A DNA stretch of 17,302 nucleotides from positions 1-17,302 of the forward strand of contig CAZVEV010000111.1 of the NCBI GenBank assembly GCA_964625865.1, read 5' to 3'. Position numbers and translations under genes: made by a program. Positions within the stretch are counted from its first letter, which is position 1. Each line of letters opens with the position of its first letter. Origin of the DNA: CAZVEV01 sp964625865. GTDB taxonomy: Bacteria > Planctomycetota > Phycisphaerae > SM23-33. Shown here in pieces: positions 1 to 7,190 of the stretch. Under the pieces are notes generated by a model. The model had not been told where the DNA came from and ran no database searches. It worked only from the letters and a program-made list of their open reading frames with translations.

Positions 1-792
1 TTTAACGTAACGACCCCTGAGAATCTCATAAAAGCCATAGCCCCCGATGTTCTCTCCGCCGCGCGTTCCCAGCGCCGCGTTGTCGCCGCCGGACCAGTCG
101 TTCCCACTGTTGGTGTCCGGTGTGCCTGCAGGCGCGCCGTTGATGTACAGCGTCAAGGTGCTGGCGTTGTTGCCTGCAACTCTGTCGAGCGTAGCCACAG
201 CCTGAATGAAGTCGCCGGTGATTGCGGAAATGTCGCTCGCGATGTCCCCCGTACCGTTGTTGCCCGTCTTCTGACGCACTCGAAGGTTGCTGTCGTCGAC
301 GAAGAATCCGATCCCCGTGCCGCCGCCGTCCTCGAAGAGAATCTGGCCGTTGGTCGGGGAACTCACGGGGAGGTCATCAGGCTTGAACCACAGCTCAATG
401 GTCACGTCTTCATCCGACCAGTCACCGGGCGCCGTGTGAAACGAATTGCGGGTCGTGGTTCCCGTATCAACCAATTCAAGGCCCCCGCCCGGCGAAGCGG
501 AGTCGGCGGTGTTGTCGAAGAAGCCGCCGGGCAACTCGTAGGCGCGCGTGATCCCCGCGTGGACACTGGTGGCCGTAAGGTTGGCGACGCCGTTGGTCGT
601 GTCGAGCAGGAACTCGAAACCCGACGGATTCCCTGACGCCAGATCTTCCGCGCGATCGTTCCCCGTGTTGGGGTCTTGACTGGCATCAACGTAAAGATCG
701 TAGCCGGGAGTAACGACGGCCGCGCCCGCCGGCGCGGCGCCGAGCACGCCAATCGCCGCGATAATGATCACCGAAAGAACTTGCTTGGTCAT
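1..792 (-). CDS. P1: LamG-type surface protein, 3' end outside window
   Basis: This frame is open for 264 codons from the ATG at 790-792 to the left edge, so the C-terminus is not visible. Residues 1-25 form a signal peptide (MTKQVLSVIIIAAIGVLGAA... ending near AGA). The mature part begins with YVDASQDPNTGNDRAEDL (34-51), the N-terminal signature shared with P10 and P11, and continues with WFKPDD (135-140) and ILFEDGGGTGIGFFVDD (151-167), typical strands of a LamG / concanavalin-like sandwich. Near the edge, NDWSGGDNAALGTRGG (231-246) matches P10 and P11, but the next residues lack the GNGQSSTESF segment of those paralogues. A ribosome binding site (GAGGTGA) lies just upstream. It is last in the P3-P2-P1 unit, 57 bp after P2. 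By homology it should end in a PEP-CTERM tail, perhaps after the module seen in P10/P11; this is inferred. Ligand unknown. Confidence 0.88.
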   Translation of the reverse strand, partial: MTKQVLSVIIIAAIGVLGAAPAGAAVVTPGYDLYVDASQDPNTGNDRAEDLASGNPSGFEFLLDTTNGVANLTATSVHAGITRAYELPGGFFDNTADSASPGGGLELVDTGTTTRNSFHTAPGDWSDEDVTIELWFKPDDLPVSSPTNGQILFEDGGGTGIGFFVDDSNLRVRQKTGNNGTGDIASDISAITGDFIQAVATLDRVAGNNASTLTLYINGAPAGTPDTNSGNDWSGGDNAALGTRGGENIGGYGFYEILRGRYVK

Positions 793-849
793 CTGGTCAC
801 CTCACTGTTGTCATGTGGTCCAGTATGCTTGTTTTCGTTGTCTTGGGTC
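793..849 (-). other. P2-P1 intergenic spacer with degenerate copy of the recurrent spacer motif
   Basis: This 57-bp spacer lies between the P2 stop and the P1 start. Read on the coding strand it has a degenerate GACAACGAAAAC near the P2 stop (compare GACACAACGAAGA in other spacers) and then ACAACAGTGAGGTGACCAG before the ATG, which holds the ribosome binding site GAGGTGA. No terminator-like hairpin with a T-tract is seen, so read-through from P2 is likely. Confidence 0.5.
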
Positions 850-2100
850 CTACCGTCGCCGTCGCCGGGCCAGCAGGACTCCGCCGCCCAGGACGAGAAG
901 CCCCAGCGTTGCCGGTTCGGGGATGGTCTGAATGATCAGTCGGGCGCGATTGCTGCCGAAGACGCCACCGCTGGTGACATTCCATTCACCGTCGACGGTC
1001 AGGGCGCCCGTGTCCTCCATGTTCGCGAAGAGGGACGAGGGCAGTTGGAATCGGTTGTCCTGATTCCCGTTGATCCCGGACGTGCTGGTGGTCTTCTCAC
1101 TGATGGCGCGCCAACTGCCCGGGGCTCCGTTGTCGCCGGCGCCCGTCGTCGCGCCGATGGTCGTACCTGCACCGACGGCCTTTCCTGCGCCTTCGTACAG
1201 CGTCAGGGTACGGTTGTCATCGTCGGTAATGTCGATCTCGATCCAGGCCTTGTTGATCTTCTTTCCGCTGGGGATGGTGAAGTTGAAACTGACGAAGTCA
1301 TTAAGGTTGCTGCTGAACGCGATGAACCCGTCGGCATCGCTCGGTGAGAGGGACAGCGTCAGGCTGCCTTCCTTCACGTCGTCGTTCACGTCATCGCCGT
1401 CGATGTCCGTGACCACGCTCAGGTCGGAGTGGAAGCTGCCCGTGTCGTTCCAGTAGACCGCCCGGCTGACCGTGCCCGCAAGAGCCGCCATTGTCCCTCC
1501 GCCCTTCATCCCCCCGCTGGCGTCGTTCGTCGCGGTCTTGACCGAAAGCGTCTTGTCCCCCTCCCAGTTTGTCCTCGTCCCGAGGTTGGTCAGGATGAAG
1601 TGATCGACGTTAAGGTTGTTGTTGACGGCCAGTTGAAGCGTGGTCGTGCTCGGGTTGTAGACCAGCCCGACGGTCGCCTCCGTATCTGCCGTCAGCGCCC
1701 CGCCGCTGTGGGCGGCACTGATCGTGCCCCCGCCGGTTCCCGTGGGGCGGTAACTCGTGTCGTGGGCATTTCCCATGCTCGTGTTGGCGGTGCTGTCCAT
1801 CTTGCCGATTACGTGCGGTACGCCGTCAACGAGATAGAGTCCCGTCCCGTTCGACGTCCCGCCGATCTCCATCAGCAGCACCAGGCCGGACAAGTCGGCC
1901 GTCTGAGGCGTGAAGGTGATGTTGTACGTCATCCCGTCAGCCCGCGTCGCCGCGCTCTGCGTATTCTGAGTGGTCGCTCCGGCCGCGTCGTAGAACGCGG
2001 AGGCCGGATCCAGCCCCACGATGATATCCGCGCCCGCCGGCGCAACGCCGAGAACATACACCGCGGCAATCGCCGCCCCGGTAAGAACTCGCTTGGTCAT
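850..2100 (-). CDS. P2: two-domain PEP-CTERM surface protein
   Basis: A 416-residue secreted protein. The signal peptide (1-24, MTKRVLTGAAIAA...APAGA) is of the same class as P1, P9 and P11. Residues 25-225 look like a divergent LamG / concanavalin-like sandwich: LLMEIGGTSNGTGLYLVDG (75-93) matches the LFE-GGG-G-G strand of the paralogues. A short acidic linker, DIDGDDVNDD (232-241), resembles a calcium-binding loop. Residues 245-391 form a second beta-rich domain (FTIPSGKKINKAWIEIDIT at 274-292) that I cannot name; it may be a distant relative of the membrane-proximal module in P4, P10 and P11. The PEP-CTERM tail is PEP at 394-396, hydrophobic GLLVLGGGVLL, then ARRRRR. By family knowledge such tails are recognised and cut by an exosortase at the cytoplasmic membrane. 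The ribosome binding site GGAGAGGTGA ends about 5 nt before the ATG. Specific function unknown. Confidence 0.93.
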   Translation of the reverse strand: MTKRVLTGAAIAAVYVLGVAPAGADIIVGLDPASAFYDAAGATTQNTQSAATRADGMTYNITFTPQTADLSGLVLLMEIGGTSNGTGLYLVDGVPHVIGKMDSTANTSMGNAHDTSYRPTGTGGGTISAAHSGGALTADTEATVGLVYNPSTTTLQLAVNNNLNVDHFILTNLGTRTNWEGDKTLSVKTATNDASGGMKGGGTMAALAGTVSRAVYWNDTGSFHSDLSVVTDIDGDDVNDDVKEGSLTLSLSPSDADGFIAFSSNLNDFVSFNFTIPSGKKINKAWIEIDITDDDNRTLTLYEGAGKAVGAGTTIGATTGAGDNGAPGSWRAISEKTTSTSGINGNQDNRFQLPSSLFANMEDTGALTVDGEWNVTSGGVFGSNRARLIIQTIPEPATLGLLVLGGGVLLARRRRR

Positions 2101-2161
2101 GTCGTCACCTCTCCTGTTGTCTCATAGCCTCATAGGGCTGTCTTCGTTGTGTCAGGAATCT
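2101..2161 (-). other. P3-P2 intergenic spacer carrying recurrent spacer motif
   Basis: This 61-bp spacer contains, on the coding strand, GACACAACGAAGA shortly after the P3 stop, and GGAGAGGTGACGAC directly before the P2 ATG. The same two landmarks flank P9 and P11. There is no visible terminator, so P3 and P2 are probably co-transcribed. Confidence 0.55.
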
Positions 2162-3565
2162 CTACCGCCGCTTCCGCCGCAGCCCGAGCAGGCCGATCGC
2201 CGCCAGGGCGAGGGTGGACGGTTCCGGGACGGGCGTCAGGGCCAACACGGGGCCGCCCGATGCGGACTCCTTCGAACTGATTGCGTGGACGTAGTTGTCC
2301 GAACTGCTTCCCTGTGTCGTTCGCCGGAGGATGAACGTCACCTGGCCGTCGGTATCGTCCTTGAGGAATTGCGTCAGTGCGGCCGAGGCGATGTCGATCT
2401 CGCCCAGCCCTTTGCCCTCGACGCTGAACGTGCCCAGCGAGGTCACTTCGCCGGTTACCAACCCGTTCCAGGCAGCGTTGGCCGGTGCGTTGCTCCAGGT
2501 GATTTCGCCGGTCGGATCGTTGTCCGTTCCGCCGTTGCCCTCGACCCAGCCTTCCTTCGCGTGACCGTTCTTGAGGCCGAACAGCTCGAACGTCCACTCC
2601 TTGTCGCCCGGGGTGCTTCCCGCTCCGGAATCGACGAAGTTCAGCGACAGTGTCGCATCCGCCAGGTCCGTCGCCAGATCAATCCCCGGGTCGGACAGGT
2701 CAAACCGAATGTAGGCCTTGCGGTTATTGCTTGAGTTGTCACTGTGCTTGATCTGCAACTGGCTGCTGTTGCCGTAGTTCGTGGTGGCGGCATTGTCTTT
2801 GATGTACGCGTCGGCGTCGGTGGGGAGGGCGACCCACTTTGTCAGCGCCTCGGCGTAGGTGGTGGCGATCCGCAACTCGTCGGCGTAGACCACGTCGTCG
2901 GTCTCGAGGCCAAAGGTCCGGACGTTGAACGCCGACAGCGTGGCTGTGCCGCTATCGGCGCCGACGTTTGCGCCGGGCGTCCATTCGGTCGGCCGGTCGA
3001 TGAACAGCCTGGCCCGATCGTAGTTGGTCGCGTGGGCGCCGCCGGTCTCCTTCTCGATCTTCAGCACGAGTTGGAACGTCTGATCTTCTACCGCGTTGGT
3101 GCTGCTGTTGCTGGTACCGCCGGACCCGTCGACGCGGGCGAACAACGTGCCGCTCTTGGCGCCCATGCTGGCCCCTTCGTTCTCGTTGCCGCCGTCGTTG
3201 GCGTAGAACTGGATGAAGTCGTCCGAAGCAAGGGTGCCCACACGGAACAGCATCCCGACGTAGACCGTGCCGGTCTGCGCGACATCCAGTGCGCGGCTGA
3301 TGAGCTTGGAGGTGTCTCCAACGTCGGTGATCTGCATCGACTTGCCATACCCGGGCACAACGCCGCTGGCGACGGTCACGTCGCCGGCGCCGCCGGTCCA
3401 GGAGTTCGTCCCCCAGCCCGTTCCGCCGGCGCCCCCGTTCAGGTCGCCGACGGGGTAGGACTCGAAGTTGTCGTAGGCGATCAGGTCGGCGCTTGCAGGA
3501 TTGGCGGCCAACAAGAGAATCGCAGCGAGGGCGACCACGACGAACAGGGAAAGTGACTTCTTCAT
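2162..3565 (-). CDS. P3: PEP-CTERM protein with FESY-type sandwich and DNRLRE/CBM96-like domain
   Basis: A 467-residue protein counted from the ATG at 3565, chosen because GGAG lies 7 nt upstream and the signal peptide MKKSLSLFVVVALAAILLL starts there; an in-frame ATG at 3589 would add 8 poorly placed residues. Residues 28-240 are a concanavalin-like module (DNFESYPVGDLNGGAGGTGW, VYVGMLFRVG, DDFIQFY) shared with P9, including the closing TTYAEALT. Residues 245-445 resemble the DNRLRE / CBM96 family: DAYIKDNAATTNYGNSSQL (252-270), AYIRFDLS (284-291), and the EGWVEGNGGTDNDP...ITWSNAP segment (338-361) typical of that fold. CBM96-type domains bind acidic polysaccharides in characterised cases; binding here is inferred. 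The tail is PEP at 447-449, then LALAAIGLLGL-RRKRR. It follows a long leader and is probably first in the P3-P2-P1 unit. Confidence 0.93.
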   Translation of the reverse strand: MKKSLSLFVVVALAAILLLAANPASADLIAYDNFESYPVGDLNGGAGGTGWGTNSWTGGAGDVTVASGVVPGYGKSMQITDVGDTSKLISRALDVAQTGTVYVGMLFRVGTLASDDFIQFYANDGGNENEGASMGAKSGTLFARVDGSGGTSNSSTNAVEDQTFQLVLKIEKETGGAHATNYDRARLFIDRPTEWTPGANVGADSGTATLSAFNVRTFGLETDDVVYADELRIATTYAEALTKWVALPTDADAYIKDNAATTNYGNSSQLQIKHSDNSSNNRKAYIRFDLSDPGIDLATDLADATLSLNFVDSGAGSTPGDKEWTFELFGLKNGHAKEGWVEGNGGTDNDPTGEITWSNAPANAAWNGLVTGEVTSLGTFSVEGKGLGEIDIASAALTQFLKDDTDGQVTFILRRTTQGSSSDNYVHAISSKESASGGPVLALTPVPEPSTLALAAIGLLGLRRKRR

Positions 3566-3740
3566 GTCTGCACTCCGTCCACACATCACAAGTGCTCAGG
3601 CGACACATCGGACATGGACACGCCCTCGCCTGGCTCATAGGCTCTGTGCCGGCCATCCGCTTATGGTGGACCGACACCGATATTCATCAAAAGGGTACCA
3701 CGCCGCCGCGGTCTTTGCAAGAGAAAAACCGACCCCGCAA
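3566..3740 (-). promoter_or_regulatory. Leader of P3, diverged copy of the P10/P12 leader
   Basis: On the coding strand the order is TTTTTCTCTTGCAAAG (3713-3728), a degenerate inverted repeat (GTGTCGGTCCACCAT ... ATGGCCGGCAC, arms 3663-3677 and 3646-3656), a GAGCC-rich stretch, TCGCCTGA, then GGAGTGCAGAC and the ATG. The same order occurs before P10 and P12. TTGCAA at 3715-3720 aligns with their -35-like TTGCAG, but the matching -10 position here (GTACCC) is poor, so promoter activity at that exact place is uncertain. Confidence 0.45.
3573..3576 (-). promoter_or_regulatory. Ribosome binding site of P3
   Basis: GGAG on the coding strand, 7 nt before the ATG at 3565, inside GGAGTGCAGACATG. P10 and P12 have the almost identical GGGAGTGCAGGCATG, which settles the start codon for all three genes. 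Confidence 0.7.
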
Positions 3741-3796
3741 GTGCTTTTTCTTTCACCCCGTTGCGGCTGGGCGCCCGGCTTTCGGCCTTTTGGTCA

Positions 3797-3843
3797 GCCC
3801 CCTTCGACCCTTCGCCAAGTTCCCTTCGGCAGGCTCCCTTCGA
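3797..3843. repeat. Cluster of short CCCTTCG-type repeats left of the gap
   Basis: Several degenerate CCCTTCG units follow each other: CCTTCGACC, CCCTTCGCCAAGT, CCCTTCGGCAGGCT and CCCTTCGA, ending at the Ns. They are related to the CCCTTCGACNNNGCTCAGG units on the right side of the gap, so both contig ends lie inside one repeat region. Confidence 0.6.
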
Positions 3844-3943
3844 NNNNNNNNNNNNNNNNNNNNNNNNNNNNNNNNNNNNNNNNNNNNNNNNNNNNNNNNN
3901 NNNNNNNNNNNNNNNNNNNNNNNNNNNNNNNNNNNNNNNNNNN
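3844..3943. other. Assembly gap (100 N)
   Basis: Exactly 100 Ns, a usual placeholder for a scaffold gap of unknown size. Repeats of the same kind flank it, so the assembler probably broke on them. The true distance between P4 and P3, and whether any gene is missing, cannot be told. Confidence 0.95.
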
Positions 3944-4045
3944 CTTCGCTCAGGATCTACGACCCTTCGACTTCGCTCAGGATCTACGACCCTTCGACTT
4001 CGCTCAGGATCTACGACCCTTCGACGATGCTCAGGGTCTAACGAC
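3944..4045. repeat. 27-bp tandem repeat, three exact copies and one diverged partial copy
   Basis: Copies lie at 3944-3970, 3971-3997 and 3998-4024 and are identical by eye. Each starts CTTCGCTCAGGATC and ends CCCTTCGA. A fourth, diverged piece (CGATGCTCAGGGTCTAACGAC) runs to about 4045. The P4 stop codon (4038-4040) lies inside this last piece. CCCTTCGAC...GCTCAGG units are a known kind of dispersed intergenic repeat in many bacterial genomes; here they sit in the 3' untranslated region of P4. There are no unique spacers, so this is not a CRISPR array. Confidence 0.85.
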
Positions 4046-6185
4046 AGGCCTTGCGCCGCCGCGCCATACCCAGCAGGCCGACCGCGGCCAAGGCCATCGT
4101 CGCCGGCTCGGGGACGTACGTAGCCGTAAACACGGGACTGCCGATCTGGATTTCTTCCTGGTCGCCGTTCCAGCCGTCACCGGCGTAGATGAGCCGTGCC
4201 TGGACTTCGGTCAGACCCACCTGGTCCAGCACGGTCAGTGCTTCCAGGCTGTCGCCGACGGAGAAGCTGTTGTCGCCGCTCTGGCCCTCAAGCGTCAGGG
4301 ATCCGAGCACCGTCTCTCCGACGACGTCGTAGATTTCGAACAGCAGGGCATCGCCCGCTTCCAGCGTGCCTTCCATGTCCTGCGTGAAGGTCAATGTCAG
4401 GTCGATGTCCGTGGCGCCTTCGGGAATCGTCAGGTCCATGACGGCCAGGACGTCATCGACAGCAAGCTGCGATGTGACGTTACCTTCGAGCACGTAATCG
4501 CCGACGGCCCAGCCCACCGTGTCATTACCGCTGTTGTCGGTGTCTCCGCCGTCGGTATCGGCGTTGACCGAGCCGGCCGTACCGAGGGTTCCGATTCCGT
4601 CATCGGGATCTCCAACGTCGGTCAGGACACCAAAGAAGTTGGCATCATCGGCGCTGGCCCAGGCGGCCTTGACCTCGGTCCAGCCGGTTTGAGTCATGAT
4701 GCCGTCTTTGAACGCGCTGGCCAGTTCCAGTCCCTGCAGGGCGCCGATGTCGAGCGGTGTGCTACCGCTGTTACCGAGCGCTTCGGTCTGGAGCCGCACG
4801 CGATCGCTGGTGTCAAGATCGAGCATCGCACTGTTGAAGTTCCCGCTTTGGTCCCCACCCGACTGACCACCACGCGTATAGAAACCAGAGCGGCCGAAGT
4901 CGTATTCGGTTTCCGTATCATCCGGCGCGAGCGTCTCGAAGTTGCTCGCCGGGAAACCACGCGATGGCGCGTTGTCCTCGCTGTAGAACGACGCAAGGAA
5001 CAGGTAATCGCCCGGTTGCGTGACGGTGACCTCCTGCGCGCTCGTCCCCGCATCAAAGGAGAAGGGGGGGGTGTCCGCGGCTGCGCTGGTCGTCCAGTCA
5101 ACGGGATCGCCGTTGTTGATGTTCTGTCCGGTGCCGGGCGTTCCGCTGACTTCGGTAAGGCTGATCGTCCTGGCCGCGCTGCCGAGCTTGACGATGCTGA
5201 GGCCCGTCTTCGCGCCGTCAATCGTCGAACCGGTGTCGCCCGCGCCTTCGCCCAGGAAGATCTCGACGTTGAGCGTGTCGCCGGCGTTGGCTTCGATGAT
5301 CGTCCCCAAGGCGACGGCGCCCTCGTTCGTGCTGTCAGTACCGCGGAGGTAGACCGTCGTCGTCGTGCCGGTGACGGCCGAGCCGTTCAGCGCAAGCCGT
5401 TGCTGCAAGGTGGTCCGCGTGTTGCTGCCGATATCGCCGTAGGTGTTCGCCACGACAAGATACTTGCCGCCGGAGTTGAGCGTGATGTTGCTTTCCGGCG
5501 AGGCGCCCGTGCCGGTGAACCCGAATACGGCGGAGGTCTCGTCCGGCGTGCCGTAAGTGACGGACTTCCGGTTCGCCACGCCGTGGCCGGTCGGCCCGGC
5601 TTGACCGCTCGCGCCGGTCAATCGCAGGTAGCCGGCGGTGTCGTCGAGTTTGAGCAACTGAAGGCCCGTTCGACTGGCATCGCGCGTGACGGCGTTCGCA
5701 ACGGGGCTTCCGGCGTTAGGGGAGTTGTCGGTGCGATACGATTCGAACTGAAGCGTCTGACCGCCCGCGGCGACGTTGAAGATAGAGGCGCCGGTTGTCA
5801 CCGCCGTCTGGTTGCCCTCGGTCGTGTCTTGCCGGATGTAACCGGACGACCAGCCGACCGACAACGCACTGCCGCCGAGATTCAGGTTCGATTGGATCTG
5901 TCGGCGCTCGTTGTTCGTGTTGTTGCTCGACGTGAATTGCGAATTGTAGATCGCCAGGTAATGCCCCGCGGGCAGGTTGACCGTGTCCTCCCCGCTCAAC
6001 GAAACGCCCGCAATGTCGCTGCGAAACGTGGTGTCGAAGGAATGCGTCAGGGCAGTGCCTCCGTCGGGCAAAACGTCACCTGCCGTGGTCTCGGTGAAGA
6101 TGGCAATTTCGGCGGCCGCCGAAACGCCGCACAGAACCCCAACCAGGACGATTGCCGTCAACGATGTGAACGCTCGATGGGTCAT
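4038..6185 (-). CDS. P4: large PEP-CTERM protein with triplicated N-terminal domain
   Basis: A 715-residue protein, the largest here. The signal peptide (1-25) begins MTHRAFTSLTAIVLVG, like P6. Residues about 26-492 appear to be three tandem copies of one beta-rich domain of roughly 150 residues: LPAGHYLAIYNSQF (71-84), NSGGKYLVVANTYG (237-250) and TQPGDYLFLASFYS (389-402) are equivalent strands, and copies 1 and 2 close with GLQLLKLDD (174-182) and GLSIVKLGS (328-336). The fold looks like a C1q/TNF-style jelly roll, but this is a guess. Residues 500-690 are the module shared with P10 and P11 (LTFTQDMEGTLE, VQARLIYAGDGWNGDQEEIQIGSPVFTATY in two pieces). The tail is PEP 692-694, MALAAVGLLGM, then ARRRKACR. 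The ending KACR is unusual, and the stop lies in a repeat, so the last residues may have been reshaped. Function unknown. Confidence 0.92.
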   Translation of the reverse strand: MTHRAFTSLTAIVLVGVLCGVSAAAEIAIFTETTAGDVLPDGGTALTHSFDTTFRSDIAGVSLSGEDTVNLPAGHYLAIYNSQFTSSNNTNNERRQIQSNLNLGGSALSVGWSSGYIRQDTTEGNQTAVTTGASIFNVAAGGQTLQFESYRTDNSPNAGSPVANAVTRDASRTGLQLLKLDDTAGYLRLTGASGQAGPTGHGVANRKSVTYGTPDETSAVFGFTGTGASPESNITLNSGGKYLVVANTYGDIGSNTRTTLQQRLALNGSAVTGTTTTVYLRGTDSTNEGAVALGTIIEANAGDTLNVEIFLGEGAGDTGSTIDGAKTGLSIVKLGSAARTISLTEVSGTPGTGQNINNGDPVDWTTSAAADTPPFSFDAGTSAQEVTVTQPGDYLFLASFYSEDNAPSRGFPASNFETLAPDDTETEYDFGRSGFYTRGGQSGGDQSGNFNSAMLDLDTSDRVRLQTEALGNSGSTPLDIGALQGLELASAFKDGIMTQTGWTEVKAAWASADDANFFGVLTDVGDPDDGIGTLGTAGSVNADTDGGDTDNSGNDTVGWAVGDYVLEGNVTSQLAVDDVLAVMDLTIPEGATDIDLTLTFTQDMEGTLEAGDALLFEIYDVVGETVLGSLTLEGQSGDNSFSVGDSLEALTVLDQVGLTEVQARLIYAGDGWNGDQEEIQIGSPVFTATYVPEPATMALAAVGLLGMARRRKACR

Positions 6186-6235
6186 GATGTCTTCCCTTCC
6201 CTTGTCATCAGCGTGTGTTTCAAAACAGTCACCTG
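6175..6235 (-). repeat. Homology block A, copy 1 (start of P4)
   Basis: These 61 bp match 7996-8056 (start of P6) without gaps and with 5 mismatches by eye. The block covers the first codons of P4 and its leader, with ribosome binding sequence AAGGGAAG, ending on the far side with CAGGTGAC. Outside it the two regions differ. Confidence 0.75.
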
Positions 6236-6252
6236 CCCTTCAGCATTCGCTA

Positions 6253-7149
6253 CTATCTCTTCCGCCTCCGCAGCCCCAGCAGGCCGACCGCGGCCAGGGC
6301 GAGGGTGCCCGGTTCGGGGATGGCGTTGTAGTGGTCGTCCACGCGATTGTCTCCCGACACATCGTCCAGGAGGTAGTTGTTGTAGATCGCCACGTCGTCG
6401 ATCACGCCGTGGAAGTGGTCCTGCTGAGCACCCTGACCCACCTTCCCGTCATGGTACTGCGTGTCGTGGTCGATCGAACCGATCGCGTTGCGAGCGGCGT
6501 GGTTGTTCAGCCGCCCCACGTCGTCGCCGGTGGTCTGGTCCAGCAGGACGTTGTTGACGTACCCGCGGATCTCGCCGGTCAGGTCCGTCGTGTTGTTGTC
6601 CATGATCAGCACGACGTGATAGGCGACGTTGGCCTGAACGGTGGTGGTGACGTACTTCGGTCCCCATGGTGTGTTGTTGCCGTCGCTGGCGGTGTTCCAC
6701 GCGTTGAGGTACAGCGCGGGCCCGTCGAGGTAGATGTTCATCCCGCGGTCCTGGCCGCCTTCGTCCCAGATCATCTGCCTCCCCGTCAGGTCGTACGCCT
6801 TGAAGTTCAACTCGATCGTGCGGTCGATGTACGGCTGGCCGCCGCTGTTTATGCTCGTGTGGTTGGGTATCGCCACGAAGTTGTTCGACCCGTCGAAGAA
6901 CGCCGCCGTATCGGTGCCGCCGACCAGGCTTGTCTTGCCCAGGTCGGCGTCAACCATGTTCGTGTACGTACCGTCAGTGGCGCCCCCCACGCTGCCGGCG
7001 TTGTCAGCAGGATTCGCCACCGCCGACTCGCCCAGCCGCCAGTAGTTGTCAGGGTTGTCGGCCATGACCTCGGTGGAGTAGTCGGCCTGCGCCGCGGCGG
7101 CGGCAATGAACAGGACCAGCAGTCCGAACGTAAGATGGCAGGTTCTCAT
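6253..7149 (-). CDS. P5: LamG-domain PEP-CTERM protein (YWRL type)
   Basis: A 298-residue protein from the ATG at 7149. That start has GGAG close upstream and a clean signal peptide (MRTCHLTFGLLVLFIAAAAA). A longer form from the ATG at 7194 would overlap the P6 stop as ATGA but put 15 charged residues before the signal sequence. Residues 24-274 are a classical LamG / concanavalin A-like domain: YSTEVMADNPDNYWRLGE (24-41), MIWDEGG (126-132), MNIYLDGPALYL (137-148), and the closing GVIDDVAIYNNYL (248-260), followed by DHYNA. LamG domains often bind glycans or mediate adhesion with calcium; the ligand is unknown. The tail is PEP 278-280, LALAAVGLLGL, RRRKR, the same type as P3 and P4. It lies in the P10-P4 run, 41 bp after P6 and 67 bp before P4. 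Confidence 0.93.
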   Translation of the reverse strand: MRTCHLTFGLLVLFIAAAAAQADYSTEVMADNPDNYWRLGESAVANPADNAGSVGGATDGTYTNMVDADLGKTSLVGGTDTAAFFDGSNNFVAIPNHTSINSGGQPYIDRTIELNFKAYDLTGRQMIWDEGGQDRGMNIYLDGPALYLNAWNTASDGNNTPWGPKYVTTTVQANVAYHVVLIMDNNTTDLTGEIRGYVNNVLLDQTTGDDVGRLNNHAARNAIGSIDHDTQYHDGKVGQGAQQDHFHGVIDDVAIYNNYLLDDVSGDNRVDDHYNAIPEPGTLALAAVGLLGLRRRKR

Positions 7150-7153
7150 TGTG

Positions 7154-7157
7154 CTCC
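7154..7157 (-). promoter_or_regulatory. Ribosome binding site of P5
   Basis: GGAG in AACGGAGCACAATG on the coding strand, 4 nt before the ATG at 7149. It supports the shorter start over the one at 7194, which has no comparable site. Confidence 0.5.
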
Positions 7158-7190
7158 GTTCCCTGTTCTGTATCTCGTGTGCATGTCTCT

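Noticed and set aside
1380..1407. Dockerin-like calcium site in P2 (DIDGDDVNDD)
   Set aside because: Only one acidic loop is present and the duplicated dockerin layout is missing, so it is described only as a possible calcium-binding linker.
3944..4045. 27-bp direct repeats as a CRISPR array
   Set aside because: The copies follow each other with no unique spacers, and no cas gene is near. It is a simple tandem repeat.
3501..6557. Very long plus-strand open frame, over 1000 codons
   Set aside because: It runs antisense through P4 and P5's end and through the Ns, has no signal peptide, domain or ribosome binding site, and its composition (Arg, Gly, Val rich) is what the complement of GC-rich codons gives.
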